Shown: in pieces, positions 25,599 through 35,768 of the stretch
How the letters are laid out: every line of letters begins with the position of its first letter
Numbering within the stretch: the first letter of the stretch is position 1
Notes under the pieces: model-generated
Told to the model about the DNA's origin: nothing
The model's input: only the letters and a program-made list of their open reading frames with translations
Database searches by the model: none
Made by a program: the position numbers and the translations under genes
Source: Vibrio ulleungensis
GTDB taxonomy: Bacteria > Pseudomonadota > Gammaproteobacteria > Enterobacterales > Vibrionaceae
Length of the DNA stretch: 64,000 nucleotides
Assembly (NCBI RefSeq): GCF_016900875.1
Contig: NZ_JAFEUM010000002.1
Location: 434,001-498,000, forward strand
Reading direction: 5' to 3'

Positions 25599-25796
25599 AG
25601 TTCATTTCCAAATTATTGATTTTTATTTAAATAGCCAAGCAACGTATTCACTTTTATTGAAACGATGCCGCCCAATAATAGGCGTATTTTAAAGCACCCT
25701 TCAATCGCGTAAGTGTTACAAAATACGTCGACTAATTCTACATAAGCTATTGAATTAATATGGTTTTATGAAACTAATTGTTCTTACCTTTCAATC

Positions 25797-25826
25797 AAAA
25801 AAGCCCCGTGTTATAGCGAGGCTTTG
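25797..25826 (-). terminator. Intrinsic terminator of nadA
   Basis: On the minus strand, 22 bp after the nadA stop: AAGCCTCG / CGGGGCTT stem with one mismatch, then TTTTTTG. Confidence 0.8.
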
Positions 25827-25847
25827 TAAGGATTACCGGCTCTAGCG

Positions 25848-26912
25848 CTAGGCGTTGCCTTTTACCTTAATGTTTAATTCTTCCGCAAATTTGAGCATGC
25901 GATCGAGAGGAATAAGCGATTTAACGCGGACTTCTTCGTCGACAAAAATTTCGTGGTCTGCACCACCGTTTTCTAGCGCGTTCTCAATGGCTGCCAATCC
26001 ATTCATTGCCATCCAAGGGCAATGTGCGCAGCTGCGACAGGTTGCACCCGCTCCGGCCGTTGGAGCTTCGATGAGCTCTTTCTCAGGGACTAGTTGCTGC
26101 ATTTTAAAGAAAATGCCTTTGTCTGTGGCGACTATCAGTTGTTTGTTAGGCAGCTCTTTTGCGGCCTTAATTAACTGACTGGTTGAGCCAACAGCGTCGG
26201 CGAGTTCAACAACACTGGCTGGAGACTCTGGGTGCACCAAAATCGCAGCGTCTGGGTAGAGCGATTTCATGTCGCTGAGTGCTTTAGACGAAAACTCATC
26301 GTGGACCACACATTCACCATTCCACAGTAGCATTTCAGCGCCAGTTTGATTTTGAATGTAAGAGCCTAAATGACGATCCGGCCCCCAAATGATTTGTTTA
26401 TCTTCGGCGTCCAAGTGTTCGACGATTTCTAGCGCGATGCTTGAAGTAACAACCCAATCGGCACGCGCTTTAACCGCTGCAGAGGTATTGGCGTAAACAA
26501 CGACAGTATGGTCTGGGTGCTCATCACAAAAACGACTGAACTCGTCTGCAGGACATCCAAGGTCAAGTGAACACTCCGCATCGAGTGTCGGCATAAGGAT
26601 ACGTTTTTGCGGGGTGAGAATCTTTGCTGATTCCCCCATAAAGCGTACGCCAGCAATCACTAAGGTACTTGCGTCGTGGCGATTACCAAACTTGGCCATT
26701 TCTAACGAGTCACCAACAAAACCACCCGTCTCTTCTGCCAAAGCTTGAATTTCAGGGTCGGTGTAGTAGTGCGCAATCAGTACCGCGTCCTTCTCTTTGA
26801 GAAGTCGTTTAACATTAGCAAGATGCTGAGCCTTTTGCTCATCACTCAGTGGTACTGGCTTTGGAGGAAATGGATATACGGGTGATTCAACGATGTCGAG
26901 AATGTGGCTCAT
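25848..26912 (-). CDS. nadA: Quinolinate synthase NadA
   Basis: A 354-aa [4Fe-4S] enzyme condensing iminoaspartate with dihydroxyacetone phosphate to quinolinate, the second step of de novo NAD synthesis. Visible are [41 protein letters not shown], the first cluster cysteine in [10 protein letters not shown], the HPE motif in [14 protein letters not shown] and the C-terminal cysteines in [12 protein letters not shown]. The length is normal. It is transcribed alone, just downstream of cpoB in the same direction. Confidence 0.95.
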   Translation of the reverse strand: MSHILDIVESPVYPFPPKPVPLSDEQKAQHLANVKRLLKEKDAVLIAHYYTDPEIQALAEETGGFVGDSLEMAKFGNRHDASTLVIAGVRFMGESAKILTPQKRILMPTLDAECSLDLGCPADEFSRFCDEHPDHTVVVYANTSAAVKARADWVVTSSIALEIVEHLDAEDKQIIWGPDRHLGSYIQNQTGAEMLLWNGECVVHDEFSSKALSDMKSLYPDAAILVHPESPASVVELADAVGSTSQLIKAAKELPNKQLIVATDKGIFFKMQQLVPEKELIEAPTAGAGATCRSCAHCPWMAMNGLAAIENALENGGADHEIFVDEEVRVKSLIPLDRMLKFAEELNIKVKGNA

Positions 26913-26994
26913 GAGAGGGCTCTGATACCTGTTACTGTATTAGCGTAAGTGTACCGCAATAAAGTTTTGGAGTTAATACTTTCTTCTAGATGCT

Positions 26995-27039
26995 ATAAAG
27001 CCAGATTTCTACATAGGTTATGCAGTCGTCTGGCTTTAT
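26995..27039 (-). terminator. Stem-loop after cpoB, probable terminator of the tol-pal operon
   Basis: An 11-bp perfect stem (ATAAAGCCAGA / TCTGGCTTTAT) with a 23-nt loop, 21 bp past the cpoB stop. T content after it on the minus strand is low (TAGCATC), so strength is uncertain. Confidence 0.5.
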
Positions 27040-27059
27040 TCGTACCTAAAACCTTGATG

Positions 27060-27842
27060 CTAGTTCAACGCTTGCATACGCTCGCCAGCCTTGGTAGCCG
27101 ATGCGCTGCCTTGATACTCATCCAACACTTGTTGGTAATACTGCTTCGCGGCAGTCACGTTACCGTTACGCGCCGCTATTTCACCTAATTTAACCAAGGC
27201 ATCAGCGCGTTTATTCGAATCTTGATTCGAAACAACAATGGCAAATGCTTTAGCCGAGTCTATGTCTTCTTTTTTAGTGAAATAGAGCTGACCTAACCAA
27301 TAGTTTGAGTTCGCGGAGTAAACAGATTGAGGGTAATCTTTGTTAAACGCTTCAAAAGCGGTTAGCGCGGCGTCATAATCGCGCTGCTTGATCACCAGGT
27401 CTACCGCGGTTTGGTACGCAGCTTTTTCAGCTTCGTTGTCGGTGTATGTTCCGGCAGTTTGTGGTTGTTCTTGAACATCGACCGGCACAGCAGCGGCTAC
27501 GCCGTTTTGCTTAAGCTCAGCCAATTCTGTACGCATTTTGTCGAGTTCGATAAACAACTCTTTTTGGCGCAATACCATTTGATTTGAATCGTATTGACTT
27601 TGTTCTAATGCCCCACGTAGCTCACTGATTTCCAGCGACATATCGTCAACTTGCTGCTGTAAGTTTACTTGCAGTCGATTGCTGTTTTGTAGGAGGCGTT
27701 CGAGGCGTTGCACGGACGATTCGCTCGAAGAGCTCGCCGATGCTGATTGGGTCGTAGAATTGAGGTCCGATACTGGAGCTGGTGCAGCAAACGTAACGCT
27801 TGCTGCACTTACCAGTAACGAAAGCGTCATTAATCGCTTCAT
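27060..27842 (-). CDS. cpoB: Cell division coordinator CpoB (YbgF)
   Basis: A 260-aa periplasmic protein. Signal peptide to about residue 20 (VSAASVTFA), an N-terminal coiled coil (about 45-95: VQRLERLLQNSNRLQVNLQQQVDDM) that trimerises, then TPR repeats (about 130-258: YQTAVDLVIKQRDYDAALTAFEAFNKDYPQS and two more). It links Tol-Pal to penicillin-binding protein 1b during septation. Last gene of the ybgC-tolQRAB-pal-cpoB operon. Confidence 0.93.
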   Translation of the reverse strand: MKRLMTLSLLVSAASVTFAAPAPVSDLNSTTQSASASSSSESSVQRLERLLQNSNRLQVNLQQQVDDMSLEISELRGALEQSQYDSNQMVLRQKELFIELDKMRTELAELKQNGVAAAVPVDVQEQPQTAGTYTDNEAEKAAYQTAVDLVIKQRDYDAALTAFEAFNKDYPQSVYSANSNYWLGQLYFTKKEDIDSAKAFAIVVSNQDSNKRADALVKLGEIAARNGNVTAAKQYYQQVLDEYQGSASATKAGERMQALN

Positions 27843-27873
27843 GTTACTGACTCTTATTTAAGTGTACTGAAGA

Positions 27874-28419
27874 TTAGTATACTAGAACCGCGCGACGGTT
27901 TTTAGCGTAAGCTTCTTCAGATTGGCCTAGAATTTCTGGTTTCTCTTCACCGTAACTTACGATAGAGATTTGACCAGCTTCAACGCCAGATGCTTGTAGG
28001 TAACGAGAAACAGCCATTGCACGACGCTCGCCTAGTGCGATGTTGTACTCAGGAGTACCACGCTCATCCGCATGACCTTCGATTTTAACATCTAGGTTAG
28101 GGTTTTTGCTTAGGTAAGCTGCGTGAGCCGCTAGCATTTCTTCGTATGAAGTTTCGATAGTTGAGTTATCGAACGCAAAGTAAATCGTTTGTGATTCACG
28201 TAGAGCTTCTTCTTTTAGCTCTTGCTCAGACATTTGAGCAGACTCGTCGATTGGAGAAACGACAGTCGTGTCAGTTGTGCCGTCAGTTGCGCCAGCTTGT
28301 TGGTTAGTGGTTTGCTCTGCATCAGAAGCGTTAGCTGCGTCGTCACTTGAACTACAAGCAGTCATTGCTAGAACAGGTAGCGCAATAAGAAGCCCTTTAA
28401 GAACTTTATTAAGTTGCAT
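27874..28419 (-). CDS. pal: Peptidoglycan-associated lipoprotein Pal
   Basis: A 181-aa outer-membrane lipoprotein. The lipobox LAMTAC places the acylated Cys at about residue 22. A flexible Thr/Asp/Ala linker follows and then the OmpA domain (about 75-181) with FDNSTI, the IEGHADERGTPEYNIALGERRA peptidoglycan-binding motif and GEEKP. It binds peptidoglycan and is moved by TolA through TolB. Located 33 bp after tolB. Confidence 0.96.
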   Translation of the reverse strand: MQLNKVLKGLLIALPVLAMTACSSSDDAANASDAEQTTNQQAGATDGTTDTTVVSPIDESAQMSEQELKEEALRESQTIYFAFDNSTIETSYEEMLAAHAAYLSKNPNLDVKIEGHADERGTPEYNIALGERRAMAVSRYLQASGVEAGQISIVSYGEEKPEILGQSEEAYAKNRRAVLVY

Positions 28420-28452
28420 TATTTTTTTCCTTTATACGTCAAGTTATCGGTA

Positions 28453-29805
28453 TTACAAAAACGGTGACCAAGCTGGCGCTCTTACACGCCCAGTAGTGGC
28501 TGGCAGTCGTGCACTAAATCTGCCGTCAATAGAGACCATCGAAAGAACGTTTTTCTTGTTATACATTGAACTGTATATAACCATTCCACCGTTTGGTGCA
28601 ATACTTGGGGATTCGTCCAACTGAGTTTTGGTCAGTATTTGAACAGCACCTGTTTCCAAGTCTTGTTTTGCCAGATTAAATCCATCACGTGACGCGTTCA
28701 CCATTATGAGAAACTTGCCATCTGAAGTGATCTGACCACCAAGGTTCTGATTGCCTTGCCAGGTTATACGATTTGTCGACCCGTTCGACAAATTTACTTG
28801 ATAAATCTGTGGTTTACCACCCCTATCGGAGGTAAATATGAGCGATTCGCCATTCGGATGCCAAAACGGTTCGGTGTTGTTTGAGCGGCCGCGAGTAATT
28901 TGAGTCAGTTTACGAGATTTAAGCTCCAATACGTAAGTATGGAGACTGCCGGACTTAGACAACACCATCGCTAGCGACTTTCCGTCTGGAGAGAATCGTG
29001 GCGCACCATTATGTCTTGGGTACGATGCCAATTTCTCGCGCTTGCCAGTGTAAATGTCCATTATATAGATTTCGGCTTGACCACTTTGAAAGCTTACGTA
29101 CGCGAGTTGGCGGCCATCTGGAGACCAATCTGGAGACATTAGTGGTTGCTTCGAGCGAAGCACCATACGCTCGTTGTACCCATCGTAATCCGCTACGCGC
29201 AGTTGGTATGGGTATGTAGAGTTGTCATCGACAACTACGTAAGCAACGCGCGTTAAAAAGGCGCCGCGTTCACCCGTTAGGCGTTCGTACACAAGATCTG
29301 AAATGCGGTGCGCGTACTCTCTTAAACGCGATTCGGGAACCGTCGCGCGTTTAGTAAATAGGACGTGATCACGGGACAGCTCGAGCTCACCATTGGCATT
29401 AAGTGCTTTCGCATCACCACCAGTGAGTGCGCCACGCACCACATCGATCAATTGGTAATTAATTTCGTAGTCGCCGTTTGCGGTTGGCGTAATGGTCCCA
29501 GTAACAACAGCATCCACGCCTAAACCGGTCCATGCATCGAAGTTCACTTCGCTATCGGTATAAGGGGTTTGGGGCATCTTGCTCACGGCAACGGGGCTAA
29601 ACTTACCACTGCGCTGCAAATCGGAAGCAATGACAGCTGAAACGTCTTGAGGTAACTCCGCACTGCCTGTCCATTTAAACGGTACAACGCCAATAGGCCT
29701 TGCCGAGTTAATGCCGTCGGTGATCACCAGTTCTAATGCTGCATAGGCACTGGGTACTGCCATGGCTACAATCAGCACAAGTGAAGTAAAAAAGTTCTTA
29801 ATCAC
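28453..29805 (-). CDS. tolB: Tol-Pal system translocation protein TolB
   Basis: A 450-aa periplasmic protein. Signal peptide (AMAVPSAYA) is followed by an N-terminal alpha/beta domain and a six-bladed beta propeller with repeated SPDG/SPDW motifs (MSPDWSPDGRQLAYVS, PRFSPDGKSLAMVL, PFWHPNGESLIFTS). It bridges TolA and Pal. Lies 10 bp after tolA. Confidence 0.96.
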   Translation of the reverse strand: MIKNFFTSLVLIVAMAVPSAYAALELVITDGINSARPIGVVPFKWTGSAELPQDVSAVIASDLQRSGKFSPVAVSKMPQTPYTDSEVNFDAWTGLGVDAVVTGTITPTANGDYEINYQLIDVVRGALTGGDAKALNANGELELSRDHVLFTKRATVPESRLREYAHRISDLVYERLTGERGAFLTRVAYVVVDDNSTYPYQLRVADYDGYNERMVLRSKQPLMSPDWSPDGRQLAYVSFQSGQAEIYIMDIYTGKREKLASYPRHNGAPRFSPDGKSLAMVLSKSGSLHTYVLELKSRKLTQITRGRSNNTEPFWHPNGESLIFTSDRGGKPQIYQVNLSNGSTNRITWQGNQNLGGQITSDGKFLIMVNASRDGFNLAKQDLETGAVQILTKTQLDESPSIAPNGGMVIYSSMYNKKNVLSMVSIDGRFSARLPATTGRVRAPAWSPFL

Positions 29806-29815
29806 TATAACGTCC

Positions 29816-30904
29816 TTATTCTGGTACTACCGTCAAATTAATGTTGGTGAGTTGTTTTGCCACATCGGCTTCGGTTGGCAATGGGAAACTGCTCACTTGG
29901 CTAATGGCACTTCGTGTCGCACTGCACAACTGATTGTCCCCACTGATTACCTTAACTTGATTCACAATCGCGTCAGCCCCAGTCGGGATCAATCTAAGAT
30001 TGACGCGACATTGCTTTCCCCGATAGGCGTCATCTATACGTAGTTTACTCTGGATAAGTTGCGTATAGATGGCAGAGTATCGAGCTAGCTCGTCAGCATT
30101 GCGTTGATTTCGAGCGCGCGCTGCTGCCTCGGCGTTAGCGGCGTTTTCTTCCGCCATGCCAGCAAAAATATTATTTAACGCTTCTTCTTGCGCTTTACGT
30201 TCACGTTCAAGTTGCTCAAGGCGCTGCTGTTCAATTTTGGCTTTCTCTGCAGCTTCTGCCGCGGCTTTTTCTTGAGCAATACGCTCTTGCTCAGCTTTTT
30301 CTGCGCGTTCGCGCTCTAACTGTTCTTTCTTCGCCGCCTCCGCCGCTTGTTGCTCTTTGGCTATGCGTGCTTTTTCGGCCTCTTCCGCTCGAATCCGCTC
30401 TTTTGCTGCGCGCTCTTCAGCTTCTTTAGCCGCAGCGATCCCAGCCAGTCTTGCAGCTTCTGCTTTGCGTGTCGCTTCTTCTTGTTGCTTACGCTCTGCT
30501 TCTGCTTGGCGGGTTTTTTCTTCTTCAAGTCTGCGCTGCTCTTCTTGCTGCTTACGCTTTTTATCTGCTTCCACAGCGGCTTTTTCCGCGCGCGCTTTAT
30601 CTTGTTGAAGTTTGCGAATTCGCTCTTCTTCTTGCTTACGGTTCTTCTCAAGCTCCTCACTTTGCTTGCGAAGTTTGTCTAACCGATCCTGTTCAGCTTT
30701 AGAAGCTGCTTGGCGCTGCTCTCGAATTTGTGCAGCTTGTTCACGTATTGCGCTAGGATCGATCACCACCGCCTGTACAATTTGCCCCGATGGCTCTTTG
30801 GGTGACATATTAAAATCGGTCCCCCATATCAAAGCCGCCACGAGCAAAGCATGCATGACAAATGAGATAGTAATTGATTTGGTTAATTTATTGTTTTTCT
30901 TCAT
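29816..30904 (-). CDS. tolA: Cell envelope integrity protein TolA
   Basis: A 362-aa protein with an N-terminal membrane helix (SITISFVMHALLVAALIWG), an extended alpha-helical Ala/Glu/Lys/Arg-rich stalk (about 55-265) that reaches across the periplasm, and a C-terminal globular domain (about 270-362) with a Cys pair (KQCRVNL, NQLCSATR). It transmits proton-motive force from TolQR to TolB/Pal. The repetitive stalk makes many long overlapping frames on both strands that are not genes. Confidence 0.94.
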   Translation of the reverse strand: MKKNNKLTKSITISFVMHALLVAALIWGTDFNMSPKEPSGQIVQAVVIDPSAIREQAAQIREQRQAASKAEQDRLDKLRKQSEELEKNRKQEEERIRKLQQDKARAEKAAVEADKKRKQQEEQRRLEEEKTRQAEAERKQQEEATRKAEAARLAGIAAAKEAEERAAKERIRAEEAEKARIAKEQQAAEAAKKEQLERERAEKAEQERIAQEKAAAEAAEKAKIEQQRLEQLERERKAQEEALNNIFAGMAEENAANAEAAARARNQRNADELARYSAIYTQLIQSKLRIDDAYRGKQCRVNLRLIPTGADAIVNQVKVISGDNQLCSATRSAISQVSSFPLPTEADVAKQLTNINLTVVPE

Positions 30905-30918
30905 ACAACCAACGGAAG

Positions 30919-31362
30919 TTATTCCTTAATATCCGTTAACAATCCTACTTTAGGAATGCCGGCTTGACTTAGTTCATCAAGCACCAATACAACTTCAGCA
31001 TACGGAGTCGCGGCATCTCCACCTACCGCAACGGGTGAGTTTGGAGAAAGCGACATTTCTGCTTTTACTCTCACTATCACCTCATCCAAACTAAGACCGC
31101 GTATCATGTCTTCATCGTTTACGCTGAGTCCCAGCACACCGTCTGCTGCTATTTCGACAATGATAAAGCTGCCTACATCACTGCCATCGAGTTCTGACGC
31201 AGGTTTAGCGGTGGATGCTTGTGGCAACTCAACATCTACACCTTGCGTGATAAAGGGCGAAGTCACCATGAAGATAATCAGCAGCACCAACATCACATCG
31301 ATGTAAGGCACCACATTAATCTCGGCAGTTAACTTGCGCTTTTTAGGTTGATAACCGGCCAT
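30919..31362 (-). CDS. tolR: Colicin uptake/Tol-Pal protein TolR
   Basis: A 147-aa ExbD/TolR family protein with a single membrane helix, NVVPYIDVMLVLLIIFMVTSPF, carrying the ion-channel Asp (about residue 22). The periplasmic domain follows and includes the central VAVGGDAATPYAEVVLVLD. Works with TolQ as a proton-driven motor. Separated from tolQ by 2 bp. Confidence 0.96.
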   Translation of the reverse strand: MAGYQPKKRKLTAEINVVPYIDVMLVLLIIFMVTSPFITQGVDVELPQASTAKPASELDGSDVGSFIIVEIAADGVLGLSVNDEDMIRGLSLDEVIVRVKAEMSLSPNSPVAVGGDAATPYAEVVLVLDELSQAGIPKVGLLTDIKE

Positions 31363-31364
31363 GC

Positions 31365-32054
31365 TTAGTCTCTTTCTGTCGTGCTCATTGCTTGACGATG
31401 CAAGATGCTGTGAAACTCTTCAGAGAACGTTGCATAGGAATGTTCTAGTTTTGATACTTGGTTGCTCAAGCGGTTGTAGGCCATAACCGCTGGAATTGCA
31501 GCAAACAGACCCATAGCGGTCGCAATCAATGCTTCGGCAATACCAGGGGCTACCATAGCAAGCGTTGCTTGTTTCACTTCACCAAGGGCAATAAACGCGT
31601 GCATGATGCCCCAAACAGTACCAAACAGACCGATATAGGGACTGATCGAGCCAACCGTAGCCAAAAATGGCAAGCTGGTTTCGAGCTCTTCTACTTCGCG
31701 TGCCACTGACACTCGCATAGAACGGCCAGTGCCTTCCATGACGTAATCAGGAGAGTTGGGGTTGCTGCGTCGTAAACGAGCGAACTCGGTAAAGCCTGAA
31801 TAGAATATTTCTTCAATACCATAAATCGAGTCTTTGCGCGCTTTTACTTCTTGATAAAGCTGCGACAACTCTTTGCCTGACCAGAATTTGTCTTCAAATT
31901 TTGCGGTTTGATCTTTGGCCGCAGAGATCACTTTACTGCGCTGAATAATCATGGCCCATGAAGCGACTGACATTCCTACTAGCGTCAGCATCACAAGCTG
32001 AACAAGTAAACTGGCTTCTAGGATAAGATCGATAAAATTAATTTCAGCTGACAC
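31365..32054 (-). CDS. tolQ: Tol-Pal motor protein TolQ
   Basis: A 229-aa MotA/TolQ/ExbB protein with three membrane helices (about 12-35, 130-155 and 170-195). The [29 protein letters not shown] and [19 protein letters not shown] motifs surround the channel. The start is GTG, and the gene overlaps ybgC by 11 bp. Useful in this window as the housekeeping relative of the ZorA-like protein of the island. Confidence 0.96.
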   Translation of the reverse strand: MSAEINFIDLILEASLLVQLVMLTLVGMSVASWAMIIQRSKVISAAKDQTAKFEDKFWSGKELSQLYQEVKARKDSIYGIEEIFYSGFTEFARLRRSNPNSPDYVMEGTGRSMRVSVAREVEELETSLPFLATVGSISPYIGLFGTVWGIMHAFIALGEVKQATLAMVAPGIAEALIATAMGLFAAIPAVMAYNRLSNQVSKLEHSYATFSEEFHSILHRQAMSTTERD

Positions 32055-32460
32055 TGGTCGTTAACTCCGTTACTAAATAGCTGGGTATAGCCATGGGCTT
32101 CATTTTCTGAGTGTTGACACATGCTACCTTAACTGTAGCACTACACAATACTCGCCCATTATCATTAACCATCTCCTGACAAAAAATCAGGCTGGCCTTT
32201 TTCTGTTCTTTAATCCAAGTGTTCACTATCAACGCTTCGTCGAGAGTGGCTCCTTGCTTAAAATCTATGTCCATATGGCGAACCACAAAGCCGGTGTGTT
32301 GCTCTAACAACACTTGTTGTGAGACACCTTTACTTCTTAATAGTTCGGTTCGAGCGCGCTCAAAATACTTAAGGTAATTAGAGTGATATACAATCCCACC
32401 GGCGTCGGTATCTTCGTAATAAATTCTGACCGGCCATTGAAAATGGGAAGTGCTGCTCAC
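32044..32460 (-). CDS. ybgC: Acyl-CoA thioesterase YbgC
   Basis: A 138-aa hotdog-fold thioesterase with the signature [25 protein letters not shown], including the catalytic Asp (about residue 18). It starts with GTG, preceded by AGGAATG. First gene of the tol-pal operon. Acts on acyl-CoAs or acyl-ACP at the inner membrane, possibly in phospholipid metabolism. Confidence 0.95.
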   Translation of the reverse strand: MSSTSHFQWPVRIYYEDTDAGGIVYHSNYLKYFERARTELLRSKGVSQQVLLEQHTGFVVRHMDIDFKQGATLDEALIVNTWIKEQKKASLIFCQEMVNDNGRVLCSATVKVACVNTQKMKPMAIPSYLVTELTTSVS

Positions 32461-32885
32461 TTGTCATTCCTTGTAGGTTGTTAAAGCGGTTTTCACCAAA
32501 TACCCCACTATATACAAAGAACTCAACATTGTGACTCTATTTACGCAAATTTTTGATTAGTGTGGAATAAATGCATGATAAATGTCCAAAAATAAGACAA
32601 CCTCGATGGGGTCAGAGTCAATCTTCCGTCAAGGAACGTCAGTGGTTGCATATATTCGCGGGCAAGGTTTAACGATTTCGGACACTAAGTAACTACTGGT
32701 AAGTTGTCATATCAGCTTACAAAACAGTAGCGGGCAAGAAGCAATGAGAGGGCAATTTCGGTTAGAAACATGGCCGGAACGGATCGTTGGGTTGTTGGGG
32801 TCAGAGTCAATATTTATTCGGAACACCAAATTGAACTCCGAGCCTATTTGACTCTGACCCCACCCCCCCAACAAACCCAATAAAA
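32461..32885. repeat. Non-coding gap with three GGGGTCAGAGTCAA copies, REP/RAYT-type remnant
   Basis: The 14-mer GGGGTCAGAGTCAA occurs at 32608-32621 and 32797-32810, and inverted (TTGACTCTGACCCC) at 32848-32861. The last two form a hairpin-like inverted repeat, extended outside by GTTGTTGG/CCCCAACAA-type sequence. Such sequences are known around RAYT (IS200-like) transposase elements in marine gammaproteobacteria. No transposase is left. The cyd operon gene ybgE, often found here, is missing. Confidence 0.65.
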
Positions 32886-32910
32886 AAGGCGCTTCTAGGA
32901 AGCGCCTTTT
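32886..32910 (-). terminator. Intrinsic terminator of the cydABX operon
   Basis: Perfect AGGCGCTT / AAGCGCCT stem with a 4-nt loop, followed on the minus strand by TTTTTTA; it begins just after the cydX stop. Confidence 0.88.
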
Positions 32911-32913
32911 ACA

Positions 32914-33024
32914 TTACTCGTTGATGTCTTTGTCCATCATCTCACTGTGTTCTAGCCACAATGCGTTAATGATGCCAAAGGCACAGGCTAAAAGTACGCC
33001 CAAAATCCAAGCAAAATACCACAT
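32914..33024 (-). CDS. cydX: Cytochrome bd small subunit CydX (YbgT)
   Basis: A 36-aa single-span membrane peptide starting MWYFAWILGVLLACAFGI, the canonical CydX start, and ending in a charged tail (EHSEMMDKDINE). It stabilises the cytochrome bd haems. GGAGAC upstream supports the start. It follows cydB by 12 bp. Confidence 0.93.
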   Translation of the reverse strand: MWYFAWILGVLLACAFGIINALWLEHSEMMDKDINE

Positions 33025-33036
33025 AGTGTTGTCTCC

Positions 33037-34173
33037 TTAATACAGTGAGTTCTTGTTGTCTTCAATATACTGGTCGTCCAAACGGCCAAACATTTTGTAG
33101 TAGCTCCACGCGGTGTAAGCCAAAATAATTGGCACCATCACTACAGCTACTGCCGTCATCAGCCCGAGTGTTAGCTCACTTGATGTCGCATCCCACATAG
33201 TCAGACTATGATCAGGGTTTAGAATTGACGGCATCACGAATGGGAACATGCTAAGACCTGCAGTAAAGATGATCCCTGCGTTTGCAAGAGACGAGGTCAA
33301 GAAAGCAAATCCAGCACGATCCATCTTCGAAAAGACAACAGCTAGAAGTGACATAGCAATACCAATAATGGGTGCTAACCACATCAACGGATACGCAGCG
33401 TAGTTATTGAGCCATGCGCCCTGCTCTACCGACACTTCCTTCAGCAAAGGATTGGACGGACCATTTGTGTCCATCACGCTAGTGATCACGTATCCGTCCA
33501 TGTTTTTCACTATAAAGCCAGCCAAAACAAATAACACAACAGTCACCAGACCAAAGATCTGAGATAAGGTTCTAGCGCGTTGATGCACATCGGCCGTCGT
33601 TTTCATTTGCAGCCAAGTTGTACCTTGCATCAAAATCATCGACAAACTCACCAGTCCACACAACAGTGCGAATGGGTTAAGAAGGCCAAAGAAAGAGCCA
33701 TGGTAGGTCGGCATCATAAAGTCGCTTAACTGGAACGGAACGCCCTGCAGCAAGTTGCCAAATGCCACGCCAAAAATTACTGGCGGTACAAATCCACTAA
33801 TAGAGATACCGATATCCCAAGCCTTACGCCACGGTTTATCCTGAATTTTAGAACGGTAGTCAAGCCCAACAGGACGCAGCCACAATGCCGCTAGCGTCAC
33901 TATCATGGCAAAGTAAAAGCCAGAAAACGACGTTGCATACACTAAAGGCCATGCAGCAAACAGCGCACCACCTGCTGTGATCAACCATACTTGGTTGCCA
34001 TCCCAGTGTGGCGCTATCGAGTTAATCATGACACGGCGTTCATTGTCGGTTTTACCAATGATAGGCACCAACGCGCCAACGCCCATATCAAATCCATCGG
34101 TGATCGCAAAACCAACCAGCAAAACGCCAATCAGTAGCCACCAAATAAATCGTAGTACTTCGTAATCAAACAT
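33037..34173 (-). CDS. cydB: Cytochrome bd ubiquinol oxidase subunit II CydB
   Basis: A 378-aa subunit with about nine membrane helices. Starts MFDYEVLRFIWWLLIGVLLVGFAITDGFDMGVGALVP, the typical CydB N-terminus, and includes HWDGNQVWLITAGGALFAAWP. Lies 11 bp after cydA. Part of a high-affinity terminal oxidase for low oxygen. Confidence 0.96.
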   Translation of the reverse strand: MFDYEVLRFIWWLLIGVLLVGFAITDGFDMGVGALVPIIGKTDNERRVMINSIAPHWDGNQVWLITAGGALFAAWPLVYATSFSGFYFAMIVTLAALWLRPVGLDYRSKIQDKPWRKAWDIGISISGFVPPVIFGVAFGNLLQGVPFQLSDFMMPTYHGSFFGLLNPFALLCGLVSLSMILMQGTTWLQMKTTADVHQRARTLSQIFGLVTVVLFVLAGFIVKNMDGYVITSVMDTNGPSNPLLKEVSVEQGAWLNNYAAYPLMWLAPIIGIAMSLLAVVFSKMDRAGFAFLTSSLANAGIIFTAGLSMFPFVMPSILNPDHSLTMWDATSSELTLGLMTAVAVVMVPIILAYTAWSYYKMFGRLDDQYIEDNKNSLY

Positions 34174-34184
34174 GTCGTACTCCC

Positions 34185-35768
34185 TTACGCTTCTACGGCT
34201 TTGTCGATGTTAGTTTCTGCATTACCTTCCTGCTCGAAGTGATAACGCCCAGTTTTTAAAGAGCTAGGCCCTTTGCGTGCGAATTTGAGCATCAGGTACA
34301 CTTCTGCAATCAAAAGCACCGTATAGAACGCGATGATCACACCCAGCGAGCTCCAAAGCTGACCAGGCGTAAGTGCGGATGCGGCAACATCAACAGGCAA
34401 AATTTCACCAACGGCCCAAGGCTGTCGGCCATATTCTGCAACAAACCAACCGGCTTCAATCGCAATCCAAGGCAGTGGGATACTATACATCGCAGCTTTA
34501 AGCAGCCATGGTTTCTGCTCGATACGTTGGCGACAGGTTTGAACAAACGCCATGCCAAATACAAACAGCATTATGAAGCCACAGCCAACCATCAGACGGA
34601 ATGACCAAAACAGTGGCCACACTGTTGGAATAGAGTCATCAGCAGCAGCTTGGATCTGTTCTTCTGTAGCATCTACAACATTGTCGGTATAACGCTTAAG
34701 AAGCAGGCCGTAACCAAGGTCTTCTTTTACCTCATCAAAATCGGCGCGCTGCTGTTCATCTGCATCACCCGCGCGAAGAGTCTCAAGCAATTGGTAAGCA
34801 ACCATACCTTGGCGGATACGGTCAACGTGCTCTTCACGGAGATCGCGAAGACCCGTGACTTCCTTATCCAAAGAACGAGTTGCAATAATGCCCATCACAT
34901 AAGGAATTTTCACCGCGTAATCGGTATGCATAGTTTCTTGGTTAGGGATACCAAACATGGTAAAGGCTGCAGGTGCAGGTTCGGTGTGCCATTCGGCTTC
35001 TATAGCCGCAAGCTTCACTCTTTGCACATCGCCTAGCTCATAACCAGACTCATCGCCAAGTACGATAACCGACAATATTGCCGCCATACCAAATGACGCT
35101 GCAATAGCAAAAGAGCGACGAGCAAACGCGACATCACGGCCTTTCAATAGGTAGTAGGAACTTATGCCAAGAACGAACATAGCACCAGTGGTATAACCCG
35201 AAGCAACAGTGTGGACAAACTTAACTTGAGCCACTGGGTTCATCACAACCTCAGCAAAGCTCACCATTTCCATACGCATAGTTTCGAAGTTAAATTCGGC
35301 GCCCACTGGGTTTTGCATCCAGCCGTTTGCAACCAGAATCCACAATGCAGAGAAGTTTGAACCTAACGCTACCAACCAGGTTACTGCCAAGTGCTGGCGT
35401 TTAGAGAGGCGATCCCAACCAAAGAAGAACAAGCCAACAAAAGTAGACTCTAAAAAGAAAGCAACTAATGCTTCAATGGCCAGTGGTGCACCGAAGATGT
35501 CACCAACGTAGTGGGAATAGTAAGACCAGTTTGTTCCAAACTGGAACTCCATGGTTAGGCCAGTGGCTACGCCTAGAGCAAAGTTAATACCAAATAACTT
35601 ACCCCAAAACTTAGTCATGTCCTTGTAAATCTCTTTACCGGTCATTACATAGACCGACTCCATAATGGCAAGTAGAAATGCCAATCCTAAAGTGAGAGGG
35701 ACGAAAAGAAAGTGATACATCGCAGTCAGCGCAAACTGAAACCGCGATAACTCCACTACATCGATCAT
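34185..35768 (-). CDS. cydA: Cytochrome bd ubiquinol oxidase subunit I CydA
   Basis: A 527-aa haem-bearing subunit. Starts [31 protein letters not shown] with the haem b595 His (about residue 19), [12 protein letters not shown] near the C-terminus and a long periplasmic Q-loop (about 250-380), as in proteobacteria. The periplasmic quinol site and haem ligands His/Met are present in the expected places. First gene of cydABX, downstream of a probable FNR site. Confidence 0.96.
   Translation of the reverse strand: MIDVVELSRFQFALTAMYHFLFVPLTLGLAFLLAIMESVYVMTGKEIYKDMTKFWGKLFGINFALGVATGLTMEFQFGTNWSYYSHYVGDIFGAPLAIEALVAFFLESTFVGLFFFGWDRLSKRQHLAVTWLVALGSNFSALWILVANGWMQNPVGAEFNFETMRMEMVSFAEVVMNPVAQVKFVHTVASGYTTGAMFVLGISSYYLLKGRDVAFARRSFAIAASFGMAAILSVIVLGDESGYELGDVQRVKLAAIEAEWHTEPAPAAFTMFGIPNQETMHTDYAVKIPYVMGIIATRSLDKEVTGLRDLREEHVDRIRQGMVAYQLLETLRAGDADEQQRADFDEVKEDLGYGLLLKRYTDNVVDATEEQIQAAADDSIPTVWPLFWSFRLMVGCGFIMLFVFGMAFVQTCRQRIEQKPWLLKAAMYSIPLPWIAIEAGWFVAEYGRQPWAVGEILPVDVAASALTPGQLWSSLGVIIAFYTVLLIAEVYLMLKFARKGPSSLKTGRYHFEQEGNAETNIDKAVEA

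Noticed and set aside
30347..30929. Several long overlapping frames on both strands inside tolA
   Set aside because: They result from the repetitive Ala/Glu/Lys-rich stalk code of tolA; they lack starts and known motifs.
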